A stretch of DNA of 64,000 nt, taken from assembly GCF_900102425.1 (NCBI RefSeq), contig NZ_FNBT01000010.1:62001-126000 (forward strand), written 5' to 3'. Positions within the stretch are counted from its first letter, which is position 1, and the number at the start of each line of letters is the position of its first letter. A model generated the notes under the pieces. It was given only the letters and a program-made list of their open reading frames with translations, was not told the DNA's origin and did not search any database. Origin of the DNA: Blastococcus aurantiacus. Its GTDB lineage: Bacteria; Actinomycetota; Actinomycetes; Mycobacteriales; Geodermatophilaceae. A program made the position numbers and the translations under genes. This document shows, one piece after another, positions 34,136 through 42,286 of the stretch.

Positions 34136-35110
34136 TCAGCTCATGTCCACCGCGATCTTCAGCTGGCCCGGCCGAGGGGCGATCGCAGCGCCGAAGGCCG
34201 CCTGCACGTCGGCGACCGGGTGGACGTGGCTGACGTAGCCCTCCCTGAGTTCCGGGTGGGCCCTCAGGTAGCTGCCGGCGTCCGCCAGCACCCGACGCCG
34301 CTCCAGGGCCACGCCGGAGCGAAGCGTCAGGTTCTTCCGGAGGAAGGTCATCATGTCGAACGGGTAGATCGGGTCGTCGGGCACGCCGAAGTAGAAGACC
34401 TGGCCGCCGAACGCGACGGCGTCCAGAGCCGGCGCGAGCGTCGAGATCTGGTGGCCCACCGCCTCCACGACCACCGAGGGCCGGTCGGCGTCTGAGAGGC
34501 GGCCCGCCCAGCGCTCGGCGCGGGCGGTGACCATCTCGTCCACGCCGAAGACCGACGCCACGTCGGTGCGGTCCACCGGGTCGATGCCGGTGACGCGCCG
34601 CGCGCCGCGGGCCTTGAGGACGTGGCTGAAGAGCAGGCCGATGGGACCCTGACCGATCACCGCCACCGACTGCCCCGAGACGTCGCCGAGCTGCTCGACG
34701 GCGTAGAGCACGCAGGCCAGGGGCTGGAGCATGACGGCGGTGGTGGCCGGCACGCCGTCGTCGTAGCCGGCCAGACCGTCTCCGTCGGTGACCACGAGCT
34801 CGGCGATGCCGTCGAACATCGATGCCCAGCCGACGACGAGGTCACCGGGGGAGTGGTCGGGATGCCGGCTGGCGACGACCTCGCCGACGATCTCGTGCAT
34901 GGGGAAGCCCGGCGCCCGCGTGGCGCCCCAGCCGTCCTCGGCGGCCGGGTGGGGCCACAGCCCGCCGCGGAAGTTGGGCAGGTCGCTGCCGCAGATGGCG
35001 CCGGCGCGGGTGGCGAGGAGCACCTGCCGCGGGCTGAGGACCGCGGGGTCGGGGGCGGCGATCTCGACCTGCTCGAAGCGGAAGGGGCCGCTGAGGGTCT
35101 GTGCCCACAT
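34136..35110 (-). CDS. zinc-type medium-chain dehydrogenase (threonine/sorbitol dehydrogenase-like)
   Basis: 324 residues from ATG 35110 (GGAG seven bases upstream). GroES-like half: RAGAICGSDLPNFRGG (catalytic-zinc Cys region) and PGFPMHEIVGEVV. Rossmann half: SVAVIGQGPIGLLFSHVLKA and GARRVTGIDP. The structural-zinc four-Cys lobe is missing, so it is a short single-zinc MDR. It should oxidise a sugar alcohol or amino alcohol with NAD(P). The final VHPVADVQAAFGAAI is the usual C-terminus. Neighbouring carbohydrate genes suggest a polyol or sugar substrate, but that is inference. Confidence 0.88.
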   Translation of the reverse strand: MWAQTLSGPFRFEQVEIAAPDPAVLSPRQVLLATRAGAICGSDLPNFRGGLWPHPAAEDGWGATRAPGFPMHEIVGEVVASRHPDHSPGDLVVGWASMFDGIAELVVTDGDGLAGYDDGVPATTAVMLQPLACVLYAVEQLGDVSGQSVAVIGQGPIGLLFSHVLKARGARRVTGIDPVDRTDVASVFGVDEMVTARAERWAGRLSDADRPSVVVEAVGHQISTLAPALDAVAFGGQVFYFGVPDDPIYPFDMMTFLRKNLTLRSGVALERRRVLADAGSYLRAHPELREGYVSHVHPVADVQAAFGAAIAPRPGQLKIAVDMS

Positions 35111-35251
35111 GGAGGGTCTCCGTCCTGCTGGTGCCGGCACCTGGACGATGCCGACCGACGTGGTGCCCGCGGGCCCGTGGTGGGAGCGCCCGGTGGTCCC
35201 GTCAGCCTGCCTCACAGGCCGCACCCGCACGACACGGTGGGCACGCGAGGC

Positions 35252-36130
35252 TCAGAGCTGCTCCGTCGTCCTCCGGATCAGCTCGAGGGACTCCGCCGGG
35301 TCCAGCGCCATCCTGCTGAGCAGGTCGAACGCCTGCTCGTAGCGCTGCACCTCGGCCTCCGAGTCGAGGTAGAAGACGCGGGTCTTGTTCTCGAGGTAGA
35401 CGACGTCCGGTGTGCCCGTGGCGCGCGACTCGAGGACCGAGAACGAGCCCGCGGTCACCGGCGGCAGGCCAGCGGCGAAGGGCAGCACCTGCAGGGTGAC
35501 GTTCGGGCGCTCCGCGGCGTCCTCGAGCCACGCGAGCTGCCCGCGCAGGACGGTCGTGCCGCCGTCCCGACCCGGCGCCGTCGCGGTGCGCCGGAGGACT
35601 GACTCGTCGAGGACCGCGTGGAACCGGAGCGGGCCGTCGGGTGAATCGGCATCGAGGACGTCCTGACGGCGCCGGCACACCTGCATGCGCCGGTCGATCT
35701 CCACCTGCGACGGTGTCTCCCAGGTCGACAGGATCACCTGCCGGACGAAGTCGGGGCTTTGCAGCAGGGCGTGCGGCACGAGGGCCCCGTAGCACCGGAG
35801 CGCGCGCGAGCCTGCCTCGAGCCGGATGAGGTTCGCGTAGCCGGCGGAGAGCGTCTCGGCGTAGGCGTCCCACCAGCCCTTGGGCCGCGCGGAGGGTGCG
35901 AGGCGGCGCAGGAAGCCGGCCTGCACCTCGGAGACGGCGTACAGCTCGAGCAGCCGGTCGAGGTCGTCGGCCGAGATGCCGATCCGCCCGTTCTCGATGC
36001 GCGACACCTTCGACGCCGACCAGCCCAGGCGGGCCGCGACTTCCTTGCCGTGCATCGGCCCAGCCGCGCGGAGGTCGCGCAGCTCCCGAGCGAGCCGGCG
36101 CTCCCTCGCGGACGGCGACTCCACCACCAT
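35252..36130 (-). CDS. XRE-type regulator with DUF5753 domain
   Basis: 292 residues. The helix-turn-helix (about 12-70) is ELRDLRAAGPMHGKEVAARL, GWSASKVSRIENGRIG; the C-terminal DUF5753 domain (about 95-285) shows IRLEAGSRALRCYGALVPHA, LLQSPDFVRQVI, FHAVLDESVLRR, LQVLPFAAGLPPVTAGSFSV and LENKTRVFYLDSEAEV. This class is typical of actinobacteria and often pairs with a small DUF397 protein; none follows here. The ATG is preceded by a strong leaderless promoter containing a TTGCAA palindrome, so autoregulation is likely. Confidence 0.92.
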   Translation of the reverse strand: MVVESPSARERRLARELRDLRAAGPMHGKEVAARLGWSASKVSRIENGRIGISADDLDRLLELYAVSEVQAGFLRRLAPSARPKGWWDAYAETLSAGYANLIRLEAGSRALRCYGALVPHALLQSPDFVRQVILSTWETPSQVEIDRRMQVCRRRQDVLDADSPDGPLRFHAVLDESVLRRTATAPGRDGGTTVLRGQLAWLEDAAERPNVTLQVLPFAAGLPPVTAGSFSVLESRATGTPDVVYLENKTRVFYLDSEAEVQRYEQAFDLLSRMALDPAESLELIRRTTEQL

Positions 36131-36136
36131 GGGGCG

Positions 36137-36164
36137 ACGCTACGGCAGCCGTGCAATCTTGCAA
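36137..36164 (-). promoter_or_regulatory. leaderless promoter with TGCAA/TTGCA palindrome
   Basis: Minus strand: TTGCAA (36164-36159), 16 bases, TAGCGT (36142-36137), 6 bases, ATG 36130. TGCAA-GA-TTGCA (36163-36152) is a perfect inverted repeat covering the -35 element and is a good site for the XRE protein itself. Confidence 0.6.
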
Positions 36165-36243
36165 GGACTCTGTCGTGCCCCGGATTCCGGGTGCCACCGT
36201 TCGAGCCATCAACCAGCTCGACCGGCCGGAAGGGATCGACGCC

Positions 36244-36960
36244 ATGAACGGAGCCCGCACCCTCGCCATCGATTACGACGTGTACGAGATCGCCCATCTC
36301 GCCGGCGGACCGCGCCGGGCGGTGGAGGCCGCGGTCGTCGCGCTCGCCGGAGGCGGCCACCTGACCGTCGACCGCTCGACGGGCCACCTGTCGGCGGCGG
36401 GCGTCCCGCGGCGCCACTGGCTCGAGGCAGCCGTCTCCGACGGGGTCGGGCAGCGTGACTGGCGCTCGGTCCGGACGCTGCGGCGGCGGCTGGTGCTCGA
36501 CGAGCGGCTCGCCGCGGTGGGCCGGCGACTGGAGAGCGACGGCCTGCTGCGCCGGTCGGCATCCGGCTCCCGCCGCCACCGCACGTGGCAGCTGGTGGCG
36601 CTCACCGGCGAGGGACGACGCACGCTGCGGTCCCTCCGGGCACAGCCGCCGGTCGACCACCTCGCCGAGGGCACGGACGCCATGGCGGTTGCGCTCGGCG
36701 GACCCGAGGCTCTGGGCGACACCTCGCTCCGGCGCGCGCTGTTCCACCCGCCGGCTCCGGGACCCGTCCCGGGCGATCGCCGCAGCCGGCGCGAGATCCG
36801 GGACGCCCGCCTCGGGTTGTCCGCGTCCGCGGCCGGGGCGACGTTCTGGATCGCCGGGAGCGAGCACGGCACGGGGAGCGGCTTCTACGGCGACGGCTTC
36901 GGCGGCGGCTTCGGTGGCGACGGCGGAGGCGGCGGCGGTGGCGACGGAGGGGGCGGCTGA
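36244..36960 (+). CDS. hypothetical protein with glycine-rich tail (TIGR04222-like)
   Basis: 238 residues from ATG 36244 (GGAAGGGA ten bases upstream). The N-terminal 150 residues are helical and rich in Arg/Leu (YDVYEIAHLAGGPRRAVEAA, DWRSVRTLRRRLVLDERLAA, GRRLESDGLLRRSASG). The C-terminus is a low-complexity stretch made mainly of Gly with Asp, Phe and Tyr. The layout recalls TIGR04222 proteins, which end in a Gly/Cys-rich tail after a membrane segment, but no membrane helix or cysteine tail is present, so the match is weak. It stands divergent from the DUF5753 regulator. Confidence 0.55.
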   Translation: MNGARTLAIDYDVYEIAHLAGGPRRAVEAAVVALAGGGHLTVDRSTGHLSAAGVPRRHWLEAAVSDGVGQRDWRSVRTLRRRLVLDERLAAVGRRLESDGLLRRSASGSRRHRTWQLVALTGEGRRTLRSLRAQPPVDHLAEGTDAMAVALGGPEALGDTSLRRALFHPPAPGPVPGDRRSRREIRDARLGLSASAAGATFWIAGSEHGTGSGFYGDGFGGGFGGDGGGGGGGDGGGG

Positions 36961-36982
36961 GCTCGACGTCCGGCACGACAGG

Positions 36983-37008
36983 ACCCCCGCGGTCGCCGAC
37001 CCGGGGGT
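36983..37008 (+). terminator. hairpin terminator after the Gly-rich gene
   Basis: ACCCCCG (36983-36989) pairs with CGGGGGT (37002-37008), and the loop can form a further GGTC/GACC stem. Followed by TCTCT, 22 bases after the stop. Confidence 0.65.
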
Positions 37009-37141
37009 TCTCTGCTGCCGTCCCCGTGACCTGGCTCACCGTCGTCCGCCGTCTGTGGCAAGGTCGGGGGTGCGCCCGCCCGCTCGGGAGGTGGTGCTGG
37101 ACGGTCCGGTCGCCCCGCGGGGGCGCCGGACGAGGGGAGCC

Positions 37142-38509
37142 ATGAGCGGGAGAGCCATCCGGCCGGACGACGCGCAGCGCGACCAGCCCGGATGGACACC
37201 GGCGGTACCGGAGCCGGGTCCGCTGTCCGAGGTGCCGGTGCCGGCGGTCCCGGTGCCGGGGGAGACCGCGCTCCCCGTACCGCCCGAGACCTCGCCGCTC
37301 GGCTCCATGGCCATCCTGCGGACCGCCAGCTTCCTCGTCCTGTACCTCAACTCCGCCGCGGTGTTCCTCGGCGTCATGGCGCAGGCGATCGCCCGCGGCT
37401 GGCTCGCCTTCGAGCTCACCGGGTCCAACGCCGCGCTGGGCGGGATCCTGCTGGCGTTCGGGGTGGCGCTCCTGCTGGCCACACCCTGGGGTGGGGTGGC
37501 CGCCGACCGGCTGCCCAAGCGGCTGGTGCTGCAGCTCTCGGTGCTGCTGCTGGCGGTGTCGAGTGCCGGCATCGGGCTGGCCGTCGTCCTCGACGTCATC
37601 GCCTACTGGATGCTGCTGGTCGCCAGCGTGCTGCAGGCCGTCGGGTTCGCCCTGTTCGGACCCGCCCGGATGGCCTTCCTCGCCGAGCTCGTCCCGCGCG
37701 GGTCGATGCCCCAGGCCGTCTCCCTGCTGCTGGTCAACGCCGAGGTGAACCGGGTGGTCGGTCCCGCGCTGGCCGGCGTGGTCATCGGAGCCGTGACCTG
37801 GGGCATCGAGGCGATCTTCCTGGTCAGCGCGGTCCTCGCGTTCGTCGGGATCCTCCTCACCGCCGGGCTCCCGGCCGGGCTGCCGGGGGAGCCCTCCGGC
37901 CGGTCGCCGCTCGGGGAGCTGGCCGACGGCGTGCGCTACGTCCACCGGCACAGGGAGCTCAACGCCCTGGTGTGGTGCGGCATCGGCGTCACGATGCTGG
38001 GGATGCCGTACCTGGCCTTCATGCCCACCATCGCCAGCGACCTGTTCGGCCTGGGCTCCGCCGGCTACGGGGTCCTGTCCGCGACCTCGGCGGTGGGTGG
38101 CGTCGCGGCGGGCCTGTTCCTGGGACGGCGCGGTGCGTGGGTCCGGCGCAGGCGGGTGTTCGTGGGCGCGGGCGCCGTCTTCGGCCTCGCCGTCTGCTCG
38201 CTCGCGGTCGCGCCGACCGCCTACGTCGCCGTGGTGGTGCTCCTCGCCGTCGGCGCGGCGATGCTCGCCTTCCAGACGAGCAACCAGTCGCAGCTGCTCG
38301 ACCTGACCGACCCGGAGTACCAGGGGCGGGTGCAGGGCCTGGTCATGCTGAGCTTCGGCGCCTTCGGCATCGCCGCACTCCCGCTGGGCCTGCTCGCCGA
38401 CCTGGTCGGGTTGCGCTGGACGCTCGGGGGGATGGGTGCCGGCGTGGTCGCCGTCGTGGCCCTGTACGCGGTCGCCGGCCGGCGCAGGTCGGCGGCGGCG
38501 CGCCGGTAG
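37142..38509 (+). CDS. MFS transporter, EntS/MFS_3-like
   Basis: 455 residues from ATG 37142 with GAGGGGAG upstream. A long Pro-rich cytoplasmic N-terminus (about 50 residues) precedes 12 helices. Landmarks: NSAAVFLGVMAQAIARGWLAFELTGS in helix 1 and loop (split by helix boundaries), GGVAADRLPKRLVLQ (motif A), PARMAFLAELVPRGSMPQAV and a motif-A repeat in the second half. These are typical of the MFS_3 (enterobactin exporter-like) group. Its substrate is unknown, perhaps siderophores or drugs. It ends convergent with the Gfo/Idh/MocA gene. Confidence 0.85.
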   Translation: MSGRAIRPDDAQRDQPGWTPAVPEPGPLSEVPVPAVPVPGETALPVPPETSPLGSMAILRTASFLVLYLNSAAVFLGVMAQAIARGWLAFELTGSNAALGGILLAFGVALLLATPWGGVAADRLPKRLVLQLSVLLLAVSSAGIGLAVVLDVIAYWMLLVASVLQAVGFALFGPARMAFLAELVPRGSMPQAVSLLLVNAEVNRVVGPALAGVVIGAVTWGIEAIFLVSAVLAFVGILLTAGLPAGLPGEPSGRSPLGELADGVRYVHRHRELNALVWCGIGVTMLGMPYLAFMPTIASDLFGLGSAGYGVLSATSAVGGVAAGLFLGRRGAWVRRRRVFVGAGAVFGLAVCSLAVAPTAYVAVVVLLAVGAAMLAFQTSNQSQLLDLTDPEYQGRVQGLVMLSFGAFGIAALPLGLLADLVGLRWTLGGMGAGVVAVVALYAVAGRRRSAAARR

Positions 38510-38511
38510 CC

Positions 38512-38525
38512 GAGCCGACCGGCTC
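38512..38525. terminator. short hairpin between convergent genes
   Basis: GAGCC (38512-38516) and GGCTC (38521-38525) with a 4-base loop, in the 28-base gap between convergent stops. Confidence 0.35.
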
Positions 38526-38537
38526 CCCGGCCGAGGA

Positions 38538-39587
38538 CTACCCGCTGAACCGCACGATCCCGCCGTCGGTCGCGCTGAGCCGGGCGGCGTCGAGCACGGT
38601 CGCCGACGCGACGGCGTCCCGCGGTTCCACCGGTACCGGCCCCAGCCCGCGGACCGCGCGGGCGAAGGCGGGGTAGAAGGCGTCCCAGCTCCCGCGCTCG
38701 CTCGGCACCGGCTCCCCGGCGTCCCCACGGTGCAGCCGGCCCCAGTGCAGGCTCGGTTCGGCACCCCAGGCCGGGCCGAGCGACGCCGGCGAGTGCCCCG
38801 CCACCAGCAGGTGCTCCTGACCGTCCATGGGGGCTCCGCTGACATAGCCGGCCGTCGTCCCGGTGACCCGGAATCGCGGCCCGGGTGCCGGCTGGCGCCG
38901 GCTGCCCCACAGGTGGGACCGGCTCCCGCCGGTGTGGGTGAGGGCGATGAAGAAGTCGTCGTCGGGGCCGTCGTCGCGCAGACGCCACTCGGCGTAGACG
39001 GAGGCGACCGGGCCCATGAGCAGGAGGGCCTGATCCACCAGGTGGCTGCCGAAGTCCAGAAGCGTGCCGCCGCCCGAGGTCCCCGGTCCGCGGTCGGGAG
39101 CGAACCGCTCGAACCGCGACTCGAACCGCACGAGATCGCCCAGCGCGCCTTCGGCGGCGAGGCGGCGCACGGTCAGGAAGTCCGAGTCCCAGCGGCGGTT
39201 CTGGTACGGCGCGAGCGGCAGCCCGAGCCGCTCGGCCAGCTCCGCGGACCGCGTGGCCGCCGCGGCGTCCAGGGCGAACGGCTTGTCGCAGACCACGGCC
39301 AGGCCCAGCTCCAGAGCCCGGTCGGTGAGTTCGCTGTGGGTCGCTGCGGGGGTGGAGATCGCCACCGCCTCGGCTCCGATGGACGCCAGCTGCTCCAGGG
39401 AGTCGAAGGTGCGCCGTCCGGGGGAGTCCTGGGCCACCTGCGCCCGACGGTCCGGCGACGACGTGACGACGCCCAGGAAGTCGACCTCGGGAGCGGCACC
39501 CAGCAGCGGCGCGTGGAACCGGCGCCCGCCGAAGCCGTAGCCGAGCAGACCGAAACGGACGGGAGGCATCGGGGCGGCCGCTGTCAT
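38538..39587 (-). CDS. Gfo/Idh/MocA-family oxidoreductase
   Basis: 349 residues from ATG 39587 (CAGGAT 6 bases upstream). Rossmann motif FGLLGYGFGGRRFHAPLL, then VVTSSPDRRAQV, AVAISTPAATHSELTDRALE, and CDKPFALDAAAA (the EKP-equivalent, here DKP). The C-terminal alpha/beta domain has GGGTLLDFGSHLVDQALLLMG with the usual Asp/His pair. NAD(P)-dependent sugar or inositol oxidoreductase; substrate unknown. YQNRRWDSDFL is the block between EKP and the catalytic domain. Neighbours do not form an obvious pathway. Confidence 0.88.
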   Translation of the reverse strand: MTAAAPMPPVRFGLLGYGFGGRRFHAPLLGAAPEVDFLGVVTSSPDRRAQVAQDSPGRRTFDSLEQLASIGAEAVAISTPAATHSELTDRALELGLAVVCDKPFALDAAAATRSAELAERLGLPLAPYQNRRWDSDFLTVRRLAAEGALGDLVRFESRFERFAPDRGPGTSGGGTLLDFGSHLVDQALLLMGPVASVYAEWRLRDDGPDDDFFIALTHTGGSRSHLWGSRRQPAPGPRFRVTGTTAGYVSGAPMDGQEHLLVAGHSPASLGPAWGAEPSLHWGRLHRGDAGEPVPSERGSWDAFYPAFARAVRGLGPVPVEPRDAVASATVLDAARLSATDGGIVRFSG

Positions 39588-39593
39588 CGCGCC

Positions 39594-39599
39594 ATCCTG
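39594..39599 (-). promoter_or_regulatory. -10-like box (CAGGAT) of the oxidoreductase gene
   Basis: Minus-strand CAGGAT lies 6 bases from the ATG at 39587; no Shine-Dalgarno. Confidence 0.35.
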
Positions 39600-39623
39600 T
39601 CCGACATCGCGAGGCCGGAGCGG

Positions 39624-40556
39624 TCAGGCGGCACAGCGGAGCGGGCCGCCGTGGTAGGTGACCATGTCGCGCAGGGCGGCGAGCACGTCGAGGTCGGCTC
39701 CGCGTCGGCCGCCGCCGGCCTCCAGCAGTGCGCGGTGGAGGTTCCCCACGATCCGCTCGGAGTCCAGCCACCCGGCGTACTCGCCGAGGTCGGTCTCGCG
39801 GGCGGCGTCCAGCGCGGACAGCCCGGCGGCGTGCGCCTGCTCGGCGGTGCGCTGCACGAACCGCAGGTAGCCCTCGGTGCGGTCGAAGACCTCGGGCCCG
39901 CACACGGGCCCGTGTCCCGGGACGACGACCCGCGGCGACAGCGCCCGCAGCCGGTCGAGGGCGTCGAGCGCCCCGGCGATCGACCCGCTGAGCAGGAAGG
40001 GCGTGCCGCCGTTGAACACCAGGTCGCCGGTGAACAGCACGCCCTGGTCGGGGAGCCAGGCGATCGAGTCGTTGGTGGTGTGCGCGGCGGTGCCGATGAA
40101 GCGCGCCTCGACCCGGAGGTCGTCCACCCAGATGTCGACGCCGTCGCGGTAGGTGAGGAACGGGGGAGCGGGCGGTAGCTCCCCCCACTCCACCGGCTCG
40201 AAGAGGCCGTCGGGCGGCGGGGCCTGCCCGATCATCAGCCGGCGGGTCTCCTCGTGGCCGACGATCGTCGCCTCGGGGAACCAGCCGTTGCCGAAGGTGT
40301 GGTCGCCGTGGTGGTGGGTGTTGAGCAGTGTGCGCACCGGGGCGCCGGTGACCGTCCCGATCGCCGCCAGGAGGCCGCGCGTGCGCCGCTCGGTGGAGCA
40401 GGCGTCGACGGCCAGCACCCGGGAGGCGCCGACGACGAAGCCGGTGTTGTTGATCCACCAGGTGCCGTCGGGCTGGATGTATGCGAAGACCCCGTCGCTC
40501 ACCTCCTCCACCCGCGGGTCGGGCAGCACTCCTCCGTCGGTGCCGTGTCCGGACAC
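39624..40556 (-). CDS. MBL-fold metallohydrolase
   Basis: 310 residues from GTG 40556, with GAGAGGAG five bases upstream. Metallo-beta-lactamase motifs: LLNTHHHGDHTFGN (HxHxDH), GTAAHTTNDSIAWLP (metal His), VLFTGDLVFNGG (bridging Asp) and VVPGHGPVCG (last His). The C-terminal region (about 235-310) is helical. It probably hydrolyses an ester or thioester bond of a small metabolite. It lies on the same strand upstream of the Gfo/Idh gene and downstream of the enoyl-CoA hydratase, so a thioester substrate is conceivable. Confidence 0.88.
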   Translation of the reverse strand: MSGHGTDGGVLPDPRVEEVSDGVFAYIQPDGTWWINNTGFVVGASRVLAVDACSTERRTRGLLAAIGTVTGAPVRTLLNTHHHGDHTFGNGWFPEATIVGHEETRRLMIGQAPPPDGLFEPVEWGELPPAPPFLTYRDGVDIWVDDLRVEARFIGTAAHTTNDSIAWLPDQGVLFTGDLVFNGGTPFLLSGSIAGALDALDRLRALSPRVVVPGHGPVCGPEVFDRTEGYLRFVQRTAEQAHAAGLSALDAARETDLGEYAGWLDSERIVGNLHRALLEAGGGRRGADLDVLAALRDMVTYHGGPLRCAA

Positions 40557-40608
40557 GTCCGCTCCTCTCAGCCCTGCTCGCCGCGTGGTCGCAGCGTCGC
40601 CGCCGCGG

Positions 40609-41439
40609 CTAGGAGCCCTCGGGACGGGTTCCGCGGGCGCCGAAGACGGGGTCGCGCTTCTCGACGAAGGCGCGCGCGGCTTCCGCGTGATCGTCCGTGG
40701 CGAACGTCGCAAGGTGGTGTGTCACCTCGACGTCCATGTACTCGTCGAGCGGGGCCGTCAGCGCGAGCGCGACGTTCTCCTTCATCGACGCCAGCGCCAT
40801 GCTCGGCCCGTTCGCCAGCCGGTGCGCCACCGCCATCGCCTCGCGCTCGAGCGCGTCCGGCGGCACTACGACGTTGACCAGTCCCATCTGGAGGGCCTCG
40901 TCCGCCGTCAACCGCGGCGAGAGGTACAGCAGCTCCCGGGCACGCGCCGGACCGACCAGGCGCACGAGGAACCATGCGCTGCCGTAGTCGCCGGCGAGTG
41001 CGACGCGGGCGAACGCCGTGGTCAGCACGGCCGACGACGCCGCGTAGCGCAGGTCGCACGCCAGCGCGAGCGACAGACCCGCTCCGGCAGCGGCCCCGGG
41101 GAGCACCGCGATGGTCGGCTTGGGCATTCGCCACAGGCGCCCGCTCGTGGCGCGCTGGTTCGCCCGCTGCAGCCGCTCCTTCGACGCCTCGGGCGCGCCG
41201 GGGGAGCGCTCGGCGAAGCCCTTGACGTCACCGCCCGCGCAGAACGCGCCACCTGCCCCGGTGAGCACCACGGCACCGACCGCGTCGTCCGCCTCCACCT
41301 GCGCGAGCGTGGTGGCCAGGGCGCCGATCATCTGGTCGGACAGCGCGTTCCGGCGCTCCGGGCGGTTCAGCGTGAGCACGGCGACGCCGTCCTCGATGCG
41401 AGCGAGCAGGTGGTCCGTACCGGTCTCGATGTCGGTCAC
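40609..41439 (-). CDS. enoyl-CoA hydratase/isomerase family protein
   Basis: 276 residues from GTG 41439 (GTGA overlap with the upstream gene). Crotonase signatures: VAVLTLNRPERRNALS, VVLTGAGGAFCAGGDVKGF (first oxyanion residue), GAAAGAGLSLALACDLRYAA (second), and LYLSPRLTADEALQMGLVNVVV. It would hydrate or isomerise an enoyl-CoA in the cytosol. The usual catalytic Glu pair is not both apparent, so an isomerase or other crotonase reaction is possible. It is coupled with a glyoxalase-like protein that may act on the same acyl-CoA. Confidence 0.88.
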   Translation of the reverse strand: MTDIETGTDHLLARIEDGVAVLTLNRPERRNALSDQMIGALATTLAQVEADDAVGAVVLTGAGGAFCAGGDVKGFAERSPGAPEASKERLQRANQRATSGRLWRMPKPTIAVLPGAAAGAGLSLALACDLRYAASSAVLTTAFARVALAGDYGSAWFLVRLVGPARARELLYLSPRLTADEALQMGLVNVVVPPDALEREAMAVAHRLANGPSMALASMKENVALALTAPLDEYMDVEVTHHLATFATDDHAEAARAFVEKRDPVFGARGTRPEGS

Positions 41440-42149
41440 GCCTCCTCCAGCGGGACGATGTCGAAGCGCACTCCGCCGATGTCGGCGGCTCGATGCTCGA
41501 CGCCGGGCAACGACAGGCGCACTGCGGTCACGGCGGCGACGTCGCCCGCGCCGTCGGTGAAGGACAGGTGCTGGCGGCCGTCGTCGAGCTGCAGGCGAGA
41601 TCCGACGTCGACCACCGGAACGTCCAGCAGCGCCGCCCACCGGCGGCTCACCTCCGCCGGGTCGGGGACCGCGACGGTGACCTCGCGCAGCCCACCGGCG
41701 CACGCCGGGCTGCTCCCGGTCCAGGCCGGACCCGCCCATCGCCACGACCCGGCCGGGTCGACGGCGTCGAGGGCGAGGAGCACGCCGCCGGTGTCCCGGG
41801 GATGCAGGTGCACGTCGACGACGTCGGGCAACTCGGCGCGGTGCACCTCGCGCACGGCGAGTGCCGCGAGGCGGTCGGGCGCCGTGAGCGTCGGTGGTCC
41901 ATCGACCATGAGCATGTATCCGCCGTCGCCGCCGTGTCGTGCCAGCCAGCGACCGGCCGCCGTTCCGGGCTCCGAGGGCGACACGACCTCGACGAAATCG
42001 CAGCCCGCAGCGAGGACGACGTTGGTGAGGCCGAACCGCCCGACGCCGGGGTCGCGGTGCCCCGAGGAGGCGGCGAGCAGTGCACTCAGTGCCTGCTCGA
42101 CCGATGCGCGCTCGTGCGCGGCGAGGACGACCTGGCGCAGGCGCAGCAC
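41436..42149 (-). CDS. VOC/glyoxalase-like protein
   Basis: 237 residues from GTG 42149, chosen because the protein then begins LRLRQVVLAAHERASVEQAL as VOC proteins do; ATG 42176 would add nine residues. Two halves resemble glyoxalase-like units: FGLTNVVLAAGCDFVEVVSP with GGYMLMVDGPP, and LREVTVAVPDPAEVSRRW with VGSRLQLDDGRQHLSF. These are Glyoxalase_3-like domains without a clear metal triad. It is translationally coupled to the enoyl-CoA hydratase gene, suggesting a shared acyl-CoA pathway (for example an epimerase-like step). Substrate unknown. Confidence 0.72.
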   Translation of the reverse strand: MLRLRQVVLAAHERASVEQALSALLAASSGHRDPGVGRFGLTNVVLAAGCDFVEVVSPSEPGTAAGRWLARHGGDGGYMLMVDGPPTLTAPDRLAALAVREVHRAELPDVVDVHLHPRDTGGVLLALDAVDPAGSWRWAGPAWTGSSPACAGGLREVTVAVPDPAEVSRRWAALLDVPVVDVGSRLQLDDGRQHLSFTDGAGDVAAVTAVRLSLPGVEHRAADIGGVRFDIVPLEEA

Positions 42150-42286
42150 GCGCCGAGTCCAGCACGCGGAGGGCATCGCCGCAATCGGCCGCCAGGGTTG
42201 CGAGGAGGGTGCTACTGACTGGGGTACCCCGCACCGGGGGGATACCGGTGCCAGGCGTCGACGTCGAGCGTCGGTTCCCTCCGGGA

